Source: Niabella pedocola (lineage in GTDB: Bacteria; Bacteroidota; Bacteroidia; Chitinophagales; Chitinophagaceae). From it: a stretch of 64,000 bases of DNA. The stretch lies in assembly GCF_021044425.1 (NCBI RefSeq), contig NZ_JAJNEC010000004.1, positions 620,001 to 684,000 of the forward strand, given 5' to 3'. The position numbers and the translations under genes were made by a program. The stretch's first letter is position 1, and the number at the start of each line of letters is the position of its first letter. Shown in pieces: positions 48,041 through 55,222 of this stretch. Under the pieces are notes generated by a model, which saw nothing but the letters and a program-made list of their open reading frames with translations, was not told the origin of the DNA and made no database searches.

Positions 48041-48083
48041 TATGTAACCAAAAAGTTACATAATTTCGTAACCGAAAGGTTAC
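48041..48083 (+). promoter_or_regulatory. Two palindromic operators in front of arsR-type gene
   Basis: TATGTAACCAAAAAGTTACATA (48041-48062; only the core GTAAC...GTTAC is conserved) and GTAACCGAAAGGTTAC (48068-48083) are two inverted repeats with the same half-sites, centred 24 bases apart, the second ending 5 bases before the ATG. A TAATTTCG element between them resembles the Bacteroidota -7 box. Strongly suggestive of autoregulation by the ArsR protein that follows. Confidence 0.8.
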
Positions 48084-48088
48084 ACAAT

Positions 48089-48409
48089 ATGAGAAGAGAT
48101 GTTTTTCAGGCTATTGCCGATTCTACCCGGAGGGAGATCCTCCACCTGCTGGCGCACCAGCAATTGAACCTGAATGCAGTTGCCGCCAACTTCAACATCA
48201 GCCGGCCGGCAATCTCCAAGCACATTAAAATACTTTCGGAATGTGGCTTGCTGATGATTCAGCAGCAGGGCCGGGAACGTTTTTGCCAGGCCAACCTTGG
48301 CAAGCTGAAAGAAGTTCAGGACTGGGTGGCCCAGTACAGTGTGTTCTGGGATAATAAGCTGCTGGCATTAAACAATTTTCTGGTTAAAGAAAAAAAGAAA
48401 CGTAAATAA
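48089..48409 (+). CDS. ArsR-family transcriptional repressor
   Basis: 106 residues, a winged helix-turn-helix protein: FQAIADSTRREILHLLAHQQL, NLNAVAANFNISRPAISKHIKILSECGLL and a wing with QQQGRERFCQAN. No cysteine pair of metal-sensing ArsR members is seen, so it belongs to the non-metal group that usually pairs with an AHSA1/SRPBCC gene. That gene follows 19 bases downstream, and the two GTAAC/GTTAC palindromes upstream are the probable operators. Confidence 0.92.
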   Translation: MRRDVFQAIADSTRREILHLLAHQQLNLNAVAANFNISRPAISKHIKILSECGLLMIQQQGRERFCQANLGKLKEVQDWVAQYSVFWDNKLLALNNFLVKEKKKRK

Positions 48410-48428
48410 TTCACCTAAAATATACACT

Positions 48429-48878
48429 ATGGACTCAGCGCAATCCAGCACAACAACCGTTACAAAAGAAGTATTACTGGACGCCGCCAGCAATCGCGTA
48501 TGGCAGGCGCTTACCGACAAGGACCAGATGAAAGAATGGTATTTTACGCTTACCGACTTCAGACCCGAGGTCGGATTTGAATTCAGCTTTTCAGGAACGG
48601 GGGCCAAGGGCGAAACCTATGTACATCTTTGCCGCGTTACCGAGGTAATTCCCGGGAAAAAGCTGCAATACACATGGACGTACAAGGGGCTCCCCGGAAC
48701 ATCGCTCGTTACGTTTGAACTGACTCCCGAGGGTGCTAAAACCAGGCTCCGGCTTACCCACGAAGGGCTTCAGTCCTTCGCTCAAAACGGACCGGATTTC
48801 CTGGCAGACAGCTTCAACCAGGGCTGGACGGCGCTGATCGAAAAAAGTATCGGTGCCTACCTTGAAAAAACGGCCTGA
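48429..48878 (+). CDS. SRPBCC/AHSA1-domain protein
   Basis: 149 residues forming one START-like helix-grip domain: VTKEVLLDAASNRVWQALTD, WYFTLTDFRPEVGFEFSFSG, KLQYTWTYKGLPGTSLVTFEL and the final GWTALIEKSIGAYL helix. Such proteins bind hydrophobic ligands in a cavity; the ligand is unknown. It forms an operon with the ArsR gene and is followed by a strong hairpin terminator at 48895-48937. Confidence 0.9.
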   Translation: MDSAQSSTTTVTKEVLLDAASNRVWQALTDKDQMKEWYFTLTDFRPEVGFEFSFSGTGAKGETYVHLCRVTEVIPGKKLQYTWTYKGLPGTSLVTFELTPEGAKTRLRLTHEGLQSFAQNGPDFLADSFNQGWTALIEKSIGAYLEKTA

Positions 48879-49031
48879 TTATTTAAGCGGGATCAAAAGC
48901 GGTTGCCGGAATAGCAGGTAGCCGCTTTTCATTTTTTCCCCCGGGAAACACACCAGGTACCATTCCTCATTTATGGCGCGGGTAACAGCACGCCCTTCTT
49001 TCGTGTTCAACCCGCTGGGCGCGTTTCTCAT
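48879..49031 (-). CDS. Possible 50-residue ORF coupled to the alpha/beta-hydrolase gene
   Basis: The ATG at 49031 overlaps the hydrolase stop codon (ATGA arrangement) and opens a 50-codon frame that stops with TAA at 48879-48881, exactly at the end of the convergent SRPBCC gene. The product is polar with EEWYLVCFPGEK and SGYLLFRQPLLIPLK segments and has no signal or domain. The coupled start argues for a gene; the overlap of its 3' part with the terminator hairpin argues against. Uncertain. Confidence 0.28.
   Translation of the reverse strand: MRNAPSGLNTKEGRAVTRAINEEWYLVCFPGEKMKSGYLLFRQPLLIPLK
48895..48937 (+). terminator. Rho-independent terminator of the arsR-SRPBCC operon
   Basis: AAAAGCGGTTGCC pairs with GGTAGCCGCTTTT over 13 positions (two wobble pairs) around a 9-base loop and is followed by CATTTTTT. 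It is 17 bases after the SRPBCC stop. The A run on the left side could also serve the convergent hydrolase gene. Confidence 0.85.
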
Positions 49032-50119
49032 CGTTTAAAGGCGCTGTCCAGCACATGAAACGCCGCCGTTGTAATATCCTGCGGAAAATCATGACCGGCA
49101 TCGGGGAAAAAATCATACAAGGCACCGGGCGCATTATAAAGTTGATATACCTTGCGGATATTTATTAATCCCGCTCTCACACCTTCGATACTAAAATTGG
49201 CATCCCGCAGCGGGGAATTCGTAAAGAAGATCCGTGGCGCAATGCAGGCGATGATTTCATCAAAATCAAAAGGGATCAGCTCCGGCTTTAACTGGTACTT
49301 TTGCCTTAACAAAGGCATATACCGCTTTTGAGCCCAGGGTCCCAGCTTTCCGCCATATTGCTTTTCCATAGCCGGTCCGAGATCGTAATACGGGAATAAG
49401 GTCCACCCGCTGCTGGTAATCACGATCTTTACCCGTTGATCAAAAGCGCCCAGGAATATGGCATTGTGTCCACCCAGCGAATGTCCGATCACCGCAATTT
49501 TATCAGGGTCCACAAAGGAAAGCGACTGTAAATAATCCACACACCGGATATGATCAAAGATCCCTTTCATAGTACCCGACTGGTAACGGTCTCCGTCGAA
49601 ATCATAATTTTCCAGCCCCCCAAAATCCGGGTAGTCCGGGGCCAGTACTACATAGCCCCGCGCTGCCAGTTTCTTTGCATAATCCCTGTTAGCCAATGCA
49701 CTTTGTCCCGCCACGGATAATTTCCCCAACTTATCCGTTCCATGAAGGGCTATAACAGCCGGTATCCGTTCGCCATTGGCATGTACCTTTGGTACATATA
49801 ACAATGCCGGCAGCTGCTCCCCTTTTGCCACGGTAAAAATAATCGTGTACCGGATATACGTATCTTCAACAACGCTGTCTAACTTATGGGCATCAAATGG
49901 CGGATGTCCTTTCAAACGGGGTAATGGGCCCATAGCCTCCTGCATATGCGCCAGTACCGCCGTTCGCTTTTTATCCCATTGTCCTGGCGTTGTTACCGGC
50001 TTGCCCTGATATACCATCAGCGCCTCGTGTTTACTGCTTTTTTTACCTGCCGCACAGGCATATGCCAATAACAGGATCCCCAATCCGCAAATAAGCCGGC
50101 CGTAAATCGTCGATCGCAT
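49028..50119 (-). CDS. Alpha/beta-hydrolase lipoprotein (dienelactone-hydrolase/acetyl-xylan-esterase-like)
   Basis: 363 residues with a lipoprotein signal (GLGILLLAYAC, C22). The alpha/beta-hydrolase domain has ALHGTDK as oxyanion region, PDYPDFGG, nucleophile S214 in IGHSLGGHNAIF, an acid in NSPLRDANFS and H in PDAGHDFPQD. It resembles the secreted hydrolases of PULs that remove acyl groups from glycans; the substrate is unproven. It lies downstream of the propeller gene (69 bases) and may be the last gene of the second PUL, although the plus-strand SGNH gene interrupts that strand further up. Confidence 0.82.
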   Translation of the reverse strand: MRSTIYGRLICGLGILLLAYACAAGKKSSKHEALMVYQGKPVTTPGQWDKKRTAVLAHMQEAMGPLPRLKGHPPFDAHKLDSVVEDTYIRYTIIFTVAKGEQLPALLYVPKVHANGERIPAVIALHGTDKLGKLSVAGQSALANRDYAKKLAARGYVVLAPDYPDFGGLENYDFDGDRYQSGTMKGIFDHIRCVDYLQSLSFVDPDKIAVIGHSLGGHNAIFLGAFDQRVKIVITSSGWTLFPYYDLGPAMEKQYGGKLGPWAQKRYMPLLRQKYQLKPELIPFDFDEIIACIAPRIFFTNSPLRDANFSIEGVRAGLINIRKVYQLYNAPGALYDFFPDAGHDFPQDITTAAFHVLDSAFKR

Positions 50120-50188
50120 TTCGTTTTATTTTAAAATTTCGATTACCCTTTACCTTCATCTTCTCATTATCTTTTTTATAAGGCTACC

Positions 50189-51493
50189 CTATGGTATCCG
50201 GAACCGGATCAGGTCCGAAACCGTTTTACCGTTCCTGGTAACACGGGCAATGGTATAAATATATCCGTCGGCACTTACAGCAATGGCGTTTACATAAGCG
50301 GGCCTGCCGCCGTCGGCATAGAACACCGGACCATGGTCCTGGTAATATTCCGTTGGAATATGATAGGTAACGAGGTGCAGGTTTTCGGGTCCCCGTGCCG
50401 CTCCTTTGGCAATGGAGCGAACCCCTTTCACCAGTTTCCCTTTTTCATAAATCGGACCGCCCGTAAGGTAATAAATGGTTTCATTGTCCGGCCCTAATGT
50501 AAACCCGAGGTAGCCATAACTAAACTGGTCGTACATCCCGCTGCGTTTTGATGGTCCGGATGTTAATCTTGGGCCGAGCGCCAGGTCCTGGGTTACCGGA
50601 TCAAATGCAAACAGGTATCCCGAATTTCCATGCACCCCATATACCAATGCCGATTGCGGATACCAGAGTACCTTTCTCCAGTTATAAGCCATACTACCGG
50701 GCTGTGTAATATTATAGGTTCCGAAATAGTCTCTTTTTAAATCCATATGCTCCAGTACAAACAACCGGTCCGCCAGCGGATCATAACACCAAACCGCGCC
50801 GTCGGCCGTGGATGCATATACCTTGCCATTGCCGGGGTCCACTACCAATGAACGGCATAAAGAACGGAAGTCTTTTCCCGGAGTTCCGCCTTCCCCTTCC
50901 CCGCTCAGCCTTCCTTTATTTCTTAGCCGGCCGGTTTTTACGTCATAAAAAATGAAGTTACCGGTAGGCCAGCTGATACAAAAAATATGACCGCGGGTGG
51001 TATCCATAACCATCGTAACAACGCCTTCCCCACCCTGCATCAATACCAGTGATTCTGTACCACCGGTGCGCGGGTCATAAGCAAGAAGATGGCCACCCCG
51101 GTACAACTCATATCCCGGAGGTGGATTACGCGGCAACCGGTCCATTCCGTCAATCAGTTCATAGTATCCTACATGCGTGGCAAAAAAGATTTTCCCGCCA
51201 TATTCATAAAAGGAAACATGGCTTTTTCCCTGGGCAATGCATTGTGTTTCGTCCTCACCGCACAATGCAGAAAGATTGCCAATGAGCCGGGTAGTTGCTG
51301 TAGCCGGATCAAAAACAAAAAAGCGTCCTGCTACATTGTATTTCTCAGACGAAAGCACATAATATACCTTCCCGTCTGCGGCAACCGTAACGGCATTATA
51401 GGTATCATGTGCATCGGCAAAACCGGAGTCAAATGCTTCGGCGGTTATTATTTGCTCCACAGATGGAAGCTCCAGGGTACTTACGGATATCAT
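50189..51493 (-). CDS. Beta-propeller protein, unknown function
   Basis: 434 residues of repeated beta blades, each with a Gly-Lys-Val-Tyr or similar turn (DGKVYYVLSSEKY, GGKIFFATHVGYYEL, NGKVYASTADGAVWCYDP, DGYIYTIARVTRNG). No N-terminal signal is seen: an in-frame stop lies just 12 codons upstream of the ATG, so the start is secure. It resembles the second propeller protein at 55223-57151 in blade wording (VNPFYDPATG-type phrases) and may be a lyase (PL22-like) or sensor/binding protein, but the catalytic His set of oligogalacturonate lyases was not verified. It is divergent from the SGNH gene. Confidence 0.7.
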   Translation of the reverse strand: MISVSTLELPSVEQIITAEAFDSGFADAHDTYNAVTVAADGKVYYVLSSEKYNVAGRFFVFDPATATTRLIGNLSALCGEDETQCIAQGKSHVSFYEYGGKIFFATHVGYYELIDGMDRLPRNPPPGYELYRGGHLLAYDPRTGGTESLVLMQGGEGVVTMVMDTTRGHIFCISWPTGNFIFYDVKTGRLRNKGRLSGEGEGGTPGKDFRSLCRSLVVDPGNGKVYASTADGAVWCYDPLADRLFVLEHMDLKRDYFGTYNITQPGSMAYNWRKVLWYPQSALVYGVHGNSGYLFAFDPVTQDLALGPRLTSGPSKRSGMYDQFSYGYLGFTLGPDNETIYYLTGGPIYEKGKLVKGVRSIAKGAARGPENLHLVTYHIPTEYYQDHGPVFYADGGRPAYVNAIAVSADGYIYTIARVTRNGKTVSDLIRFRIP

Positions 51494-51754
51494 GCTCTTT
51501 TTTTTACGCTGTGTTTTCCGTGATTCGGATCAGCGATGGTTATCAAACATTCTGGTTATTATAATTATCTCCTTCCTTCTCCAGCGACGGCGGCAATATC
51601 TTTCAGCCGGTGCAAACGTCCGGGCGGCTGCTTCATCGACAGATACCACAACCGTTATCTTCATAAAAACTGCGGTATTCCCATCCTGCGCTGCTGTCTA
51701 TTTTATCTTCAAAAATCATCTGTCAGCTGCTTTAAATTGCTTTTTTCAACTTAC

Positions 51755-51774
51755 TTTCGTTTACGTACACGAAA
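51755..51774. promoter_or_regulatory. Inverted repeat before the SGNH hydrolase gene
   Basis: TTTCGT / ttacgtac / ACGAAA, a 6-bp perfect inverted repeat ending 9 bases before the ATG at 51784. TACTTTCG overlapping its left arm resembles a -7 box. A possible operator; nothing identifies the binding protein. Confidence 0.35.
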
Positions 51775-51783
51775 ATACTCCAT

Positions 51784-52488
51784 ATGAAGAAATTATTCCT
51801 GCTTACACTACTGATTTTCTTAGCGATTCCGGGCAACGGCCAAAACCGCCGGTCCTTAACGATTGTTACTTTCGGAAATTCGACCACCGCGCGGAGAGCC
51901 GGCGTACAAAAGGTATACGCGCAGCGGCTGCATGAGCAACTGGATAGCCTCGGCATTGCCAATACGGTCATTAATTCGGGCGTACCCAGCAGCCATAGCG
52001 GATCTATTAAAGACAACAGCTTTGCCAAAGTCATTCATGCCATGGACCGTTTTGATACGGCTGTTTTAAAGCATCATCCCGACTGGGTAACGATCAACTT
52101 CGGTCTTAATGATGCCTACCAGGACAAGGGAGTTGGTACGCCTTCCCGTATTCCGCTGAAGCAATTCAAAAAAAACATCCGGTACTTTATACGTCAGATC
52201 GAAAAGCAAGGCGGAAAGGTTATACTGCTAACGCCCAATCCGCTGGGCAGCAGGTTTGAACAGTTCCGGTACGATCGCGTAAAAGCATATGCAGATGCCA
52301 TCCGGAAAATTGCACGGAAAAAGCACCTGCCCCTGGTAGACTCCTGGCTGCTGTTTTACAATTATAGCAACGCCCTTCAGCAACCACTGGATGCACTGTT
52401 TACAGACAGTATTCATCCTAATGACAACGGGCATCAGCTTATAGCAACGGCTTTAGCGCAAATCATCAGCGGGCAGCAATATCCATAA
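51784..52488 (+). CDS. Secreted SGNH/GDSL-fold hydrolase with GNS instead of GDS
   Basis: 234 residues, signal peptide MKKLFLLTLLIFLAIPGNGQ. SGNH blocks: I TIVTFGNSTT (S33; the usual GDS is GNS), II NSGVPSSHSGS, III NFGLNDAYQDKG and V DSIHPNDNGHQL with the catalytic Asp-x-x-His. Only the residue before the nucleophile differs from the norm, so activity is plausible. It is the only plus-strand gene in the second PUL and is followed by a hairpin at 52512-52541. Probably a carbohydrate or lipid O-acyl esterase. Confidence 0.82.
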   Translation: MKKLFLLTLLIFLAIPGNGQNRRSLTIVTFGNSTTARRAGVQKVYAQRLHEQLDSLGIANTVINSGVPSSHSGSIKDNSFAKVIHAMDRFDTAVLKHHPDWVTINFGLNDAYQDKGVGTPSRIPLKQFKKNIRYFIRQIEKQGGKVILLTPNPLGSRFEQFRYDRVKAYADAIRKIARKKHLPLVDSWLLFYNYSNALQQPLDALFTDSIHPNDNGHQLIATALAQIISGQQYP

Positions 52489-52511
52489 AGAAAGAACTCC
52501 ATCTGTTTTTT

Positions 52512-52541
52512 ATACGCGTGGGGCCTGAACCGCACGCGTAT
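52512..52541. terminator. Hairpin between convergent SGNH and GH43 genes
   Basis: ATACGCGTG pairs perfectly with CACGCGTAT around a 12-base loop and is followed by TTTGCATTTATA on the plus strand. It lies 23 bases after the SGNH stop. The T run is weak for a canonical terminator, and a protein-binding site is an alternative. The rest of the 52489-52659 gap shows nothing else. Confidence 0.5.
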
Positions 52542-52659
52542 TTGCATTTATATATGCATACGGCGTATCATACAACCCTTTCAAAACCGACGTCTTCAAC
52601 GGACCTGTTCCAATAACTATTACAAAATAATGCCCCCACTGTGCTTCTTTGGTCTCGCA

Positions 52660-53658
52660 TTACTGTAAGGCAAGGCGCTCTTTTTCGATTGTTACATTAC
52701 GGATGACCAGACGTCCCAAACCCGCATTGGGTGCGTGATAGGAAATTTTTAACTGCCCGGCTTTATCATAAAACAACATGCCATGCCCGCCGTCATCATT
52801 GTTGAGGGTAGCATCCGATTGTAGCCAGGGGCCGGTCACTTTGCCGGATGATGCATAGGCTGCACCCATCGCATATTTGCCGTTCTTATCAAAGCTCGAC
52901 CAAAGCATTACGAGCCTGCCGTTGTTCATCCGGTGTATAAAGGGCGCATCCGTAATGATCCCTTTCTTATTTAGTTCTTTCGAATAAATCGCTTTCACCC
53001 AGGAGGCAGCGCTGGCTTTGAACAATAAAACCGGTGCGCCCACCGTATTTCTTAAGTTGCGGCTCATGCGCTGCGCATAAATTTCACCATCGGTAACCTC
53101 CAGCCATTCCCTGCTGAACAGGATCCAGGGTGTAGCATCCTTATCAATATACAACGCCGCATCCAGGCACATCCAGTTGCGGGGTGTAACCGGCCCGTTT
53201 GCCAGCGGGCGAAACGGTCCATCCGGTGCGTCAGCAACCAATATCGATGTACCACGCATCCGGTCGCTCCCGGAAAAAGTTACAAACAGGTAATATTTTC
53301 CTTTATAGTAGTAACAATCCGGCGCCCAAAAATCCTGTTTCCCCCAGAAGTTTGAATCGGCCGTAAATACATTCCCCATCGGCTCCCAATGCTCCAGATC
53401 ACTGCTGCGGTACGCTTTTATTGATGGCCGGTTATTGACATAGGTATAATAGTTTCCCGAATGCCGGTCATGCAATATAAAAGGATCACGCAGTCGCATA
53501 GCGCTGGTGGCCACCGGTGGCTGCTGCACAGCAACGGGAGCTGAACCCCGGCCTTTGCCTGCCCCCGAGCAGGCCCAGCCATTGAATAAAAGTGATAAAA
53601 GGAACATCCCCCAGCCCAACCACTGAAATCCGCTTTTTGTTATATTGCTCTCGTGCAC
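52660..53658 (-). CDS. GH43-family glycoside hydrolase lipoprotein
   Basis: 332 residues with a lipoprotein signal (SLLFNGWAC, C30). The five-bladed propeller carries the GH43 motifs RLRDPFILHD (general base D58), QDFWAPDCYYYKGKYYLF and LDAALYIDKDATPWILFS (D166). The general acid position, usually Glu, is occupied by D237 in GIITDAPFIHRMN. GH43 enzymes are arabinofuranosidases, xylosidases or galactosidases; the Asp variant is seen in some divergent members and the specificity here is unknown. It starts 27 bases after the PLP-protein gene, same operon. Confidence 0.88.
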   Translation of the reverse strand: MHESNITKSGFQWLGWGMFLLSLLFNGWACSGAGKGRGSAPVAVQQPPVATSAMRLRDPFILHDRHSGNYYTYVNNRPSIKAYRSSDLEHWEPMGNVFTADSNFWGKQDFWAPDCYYYKGKYYLFVTFSGSDRMRGTSILVADAPDGPFRPLANGPVTPRNWMCLDAALYIDKDATPWILFSREWLEVTDGEIYAQRMSRNLRNTVGAPVLLFKASAASWVKAIYSKELNKKGIITDAPFIHRMNNGRLVMLWSSFDKNGKYAMGAAYASSGKVTGPWLQSDATLNNDDGGHGMLFYDKAGQLKISYHAPNAGLGRLVIRNVTIEKERLALQ

Positions 53659-53685
53659 CGGCTAAACAATCAATATTGAACAACG

Positions 53686-55035
53686 TTATTTTTTTGCGAT
53701 CTCCGCAGCATACTTCTGGATCTTACGCATAGCCTCTGCAATCTGCTCCATATCACTTTTCGTTCCGAGCAGCATATTCTGAAATAACCATGCCGACTGC
53801 TGAGAGGTTAACAGGTCGTTCTGAGGACATTGATTTCGCTCCAGCCATTGCTGCATCGTCTTTTCGCCATAGATCTTCAGGTAATGTTTGTTGGTGGCCA
53901 ATGCGGTTACGTAGCTGCTTTTGTTCATCTGCCCGTACCCTGCCGAATTGGGTACACCTTCTGCACTCAATGCCTGCAGGAATTTTTCGCGGCTCAAGCC
54001 TGCAAAGTGATTTTTATCATACCGGAACATATACAAATGATAGGCACTCCTGGTAGTACCCGGGTATAATTTTGCGGGAGTTATACCTGGTATTTCCTTT
54101 AACAACCGGGAAAGATATTGTGCATTTTCCCAGCGGCGATTACTTTGTTCGGCTACCCGGGTCATTTGCGCCAACAGCAAACTTCCCTGGAATTCGGTTA
54201 GCCGGAGGTTGGTACCACGGGTACCCACACCCGTAGAAAAAGAAGTAGATCTTCCTCCCTGTCCCTGGTTATGGAAGGTGTAACAGTTGGTAATAAAATC
54301 ATCGTTATTGGTGATAACGGCTCCGCCCTCGGCACAATTCAGATTCTTGGATGACTGGAAGCTGAATGCGCCGGCCAGCCCGTGGTTACCCACCTTAACC
54401 CCTTTCCACTCTGCAAGATGTGCCTGGCAGGCATCTTCAATTACCGGTATATTGTGTTGCTTTCCCATCGCCACAAACGCGTCAATGTCTACGGGTGAAC
54501 CGCCAATATGAACCGGCATGATGACCCTGGTTTGTGCAGTAAGCGCCGCTTTTGCCTTAACAGGGTCCATCTGGAAGGATTCGATATCTGTATCTACTAA
54601 TATCGGCAGGGCATAGTTCAATACCACTACATTGTACGTAGCTACAAAAGTATATACCGGTATGACTACCTCATCGCCCGGGCCTATATCCAATGCACCC
54701 AATATAGTAGTAAGGGCACTGGTACCGCTGGAAACACCCAGACTGTGCTTTACGCCAAACAGTTTACTGTATTCCGTTTCAAATTTCGCCATCTGACTTC
54801 CGTCCAACCGGCCCCATTTTTTGCTCCTCAATACTTCTGTTAATCCTTTTTCTTCAATGGCATCCTGCACAGGCCACGAAGGGAATGAACCGTTATGCGC
54901 TCTGGGACCACCCAGTATCGCGGGTTTGGTGTTACTGGTACCGGCAGATACAATATGTGGAGCGCCGATGGCCAGCCCGGTGCCAACGATTGCCACATTG
55001 CTGATAAATTTTCTGCGGTTGAAAGCACTACTCAT
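53686..55035 (-). CDS. DegT/DnrJ/EryC1/StrS-family PLP aminotransferase-fold protein with Tat signal
   Basis: 449 residues from ATG 55035. The upstream ATG (55113) is rejected because it would bury the signal. The N-terminus is a twin-arginine signal (FNRRKFISNVAIVGTGLAIG to VSAG). The rest is a complete DegT/StrS enzyme: SSGTSALTTILGAL phosphate-binding loop, PVYTFVATYN, VIEDACQAH, and PLP lysine K230 in FSFQSSKNLNCAEGG. Cytosolic DegT enzymes transaminate sugar nucleotides; an exported, cofactor-loaded version must act in the periplasm, for which Tat export is suited. It is in the second PUL between a propeller gene and GH43. The reaction is unknown. Confidence 0.87.
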   Translation of the reverse strand: MSSAFNRRKFISNVAIVGTGLAIGAPHIVSAGTSNTKPAILGGPRAHNGSFPSWPVQDAIEEKGLTEVLRSKKWGRLDGSQMAKFETEYSKLFGVKHSLGVSSGTSALTTILGALDIGPGDEVVIPVYTFVATYNVVVLNYALPILVDTDIESFQMDPVKAKAALTAQTRVIMPVHIGGSPVDIDAFVAMGKQHNIPVIEDACQAHLAEWKGVKVGNHGLAGAFSFQSSKNLNCAEGGAVITNNDDFITNCYTFHNQGQGGRSTSFSTGVGTRGTNLRLTEFQGSLLLAQMTRVAEQSNRRWENAQYLSRLLKEIPGITPAKLYPGTTRSAYHLYMFRYDKNHFAGLSREKFLQALSAEGVPNSAGYGQMNKSSYVTALATNKHYLKIYGEKTMQQWLERNQCPQNDLLTSQQSAWLFQNMLLGTKSDMEQIAEAMRKIQKYAAEIAKK

Positions 55036-55222
55036 GATAGATATTTTATAGATTCTATTGAAATGATTACAATTAAACAACAACTGCGATCCCTGGCAAA
55101 GCACACAACTCAATACGCAAATATATGAACCGTGTGGGACAACGCTGCGACCGGATCCGGTATTCCTCCCCTGCAGACGACAAATGCATCCTACGAAACT
55201 GCTTCATTACCGGCTTTAAAAT

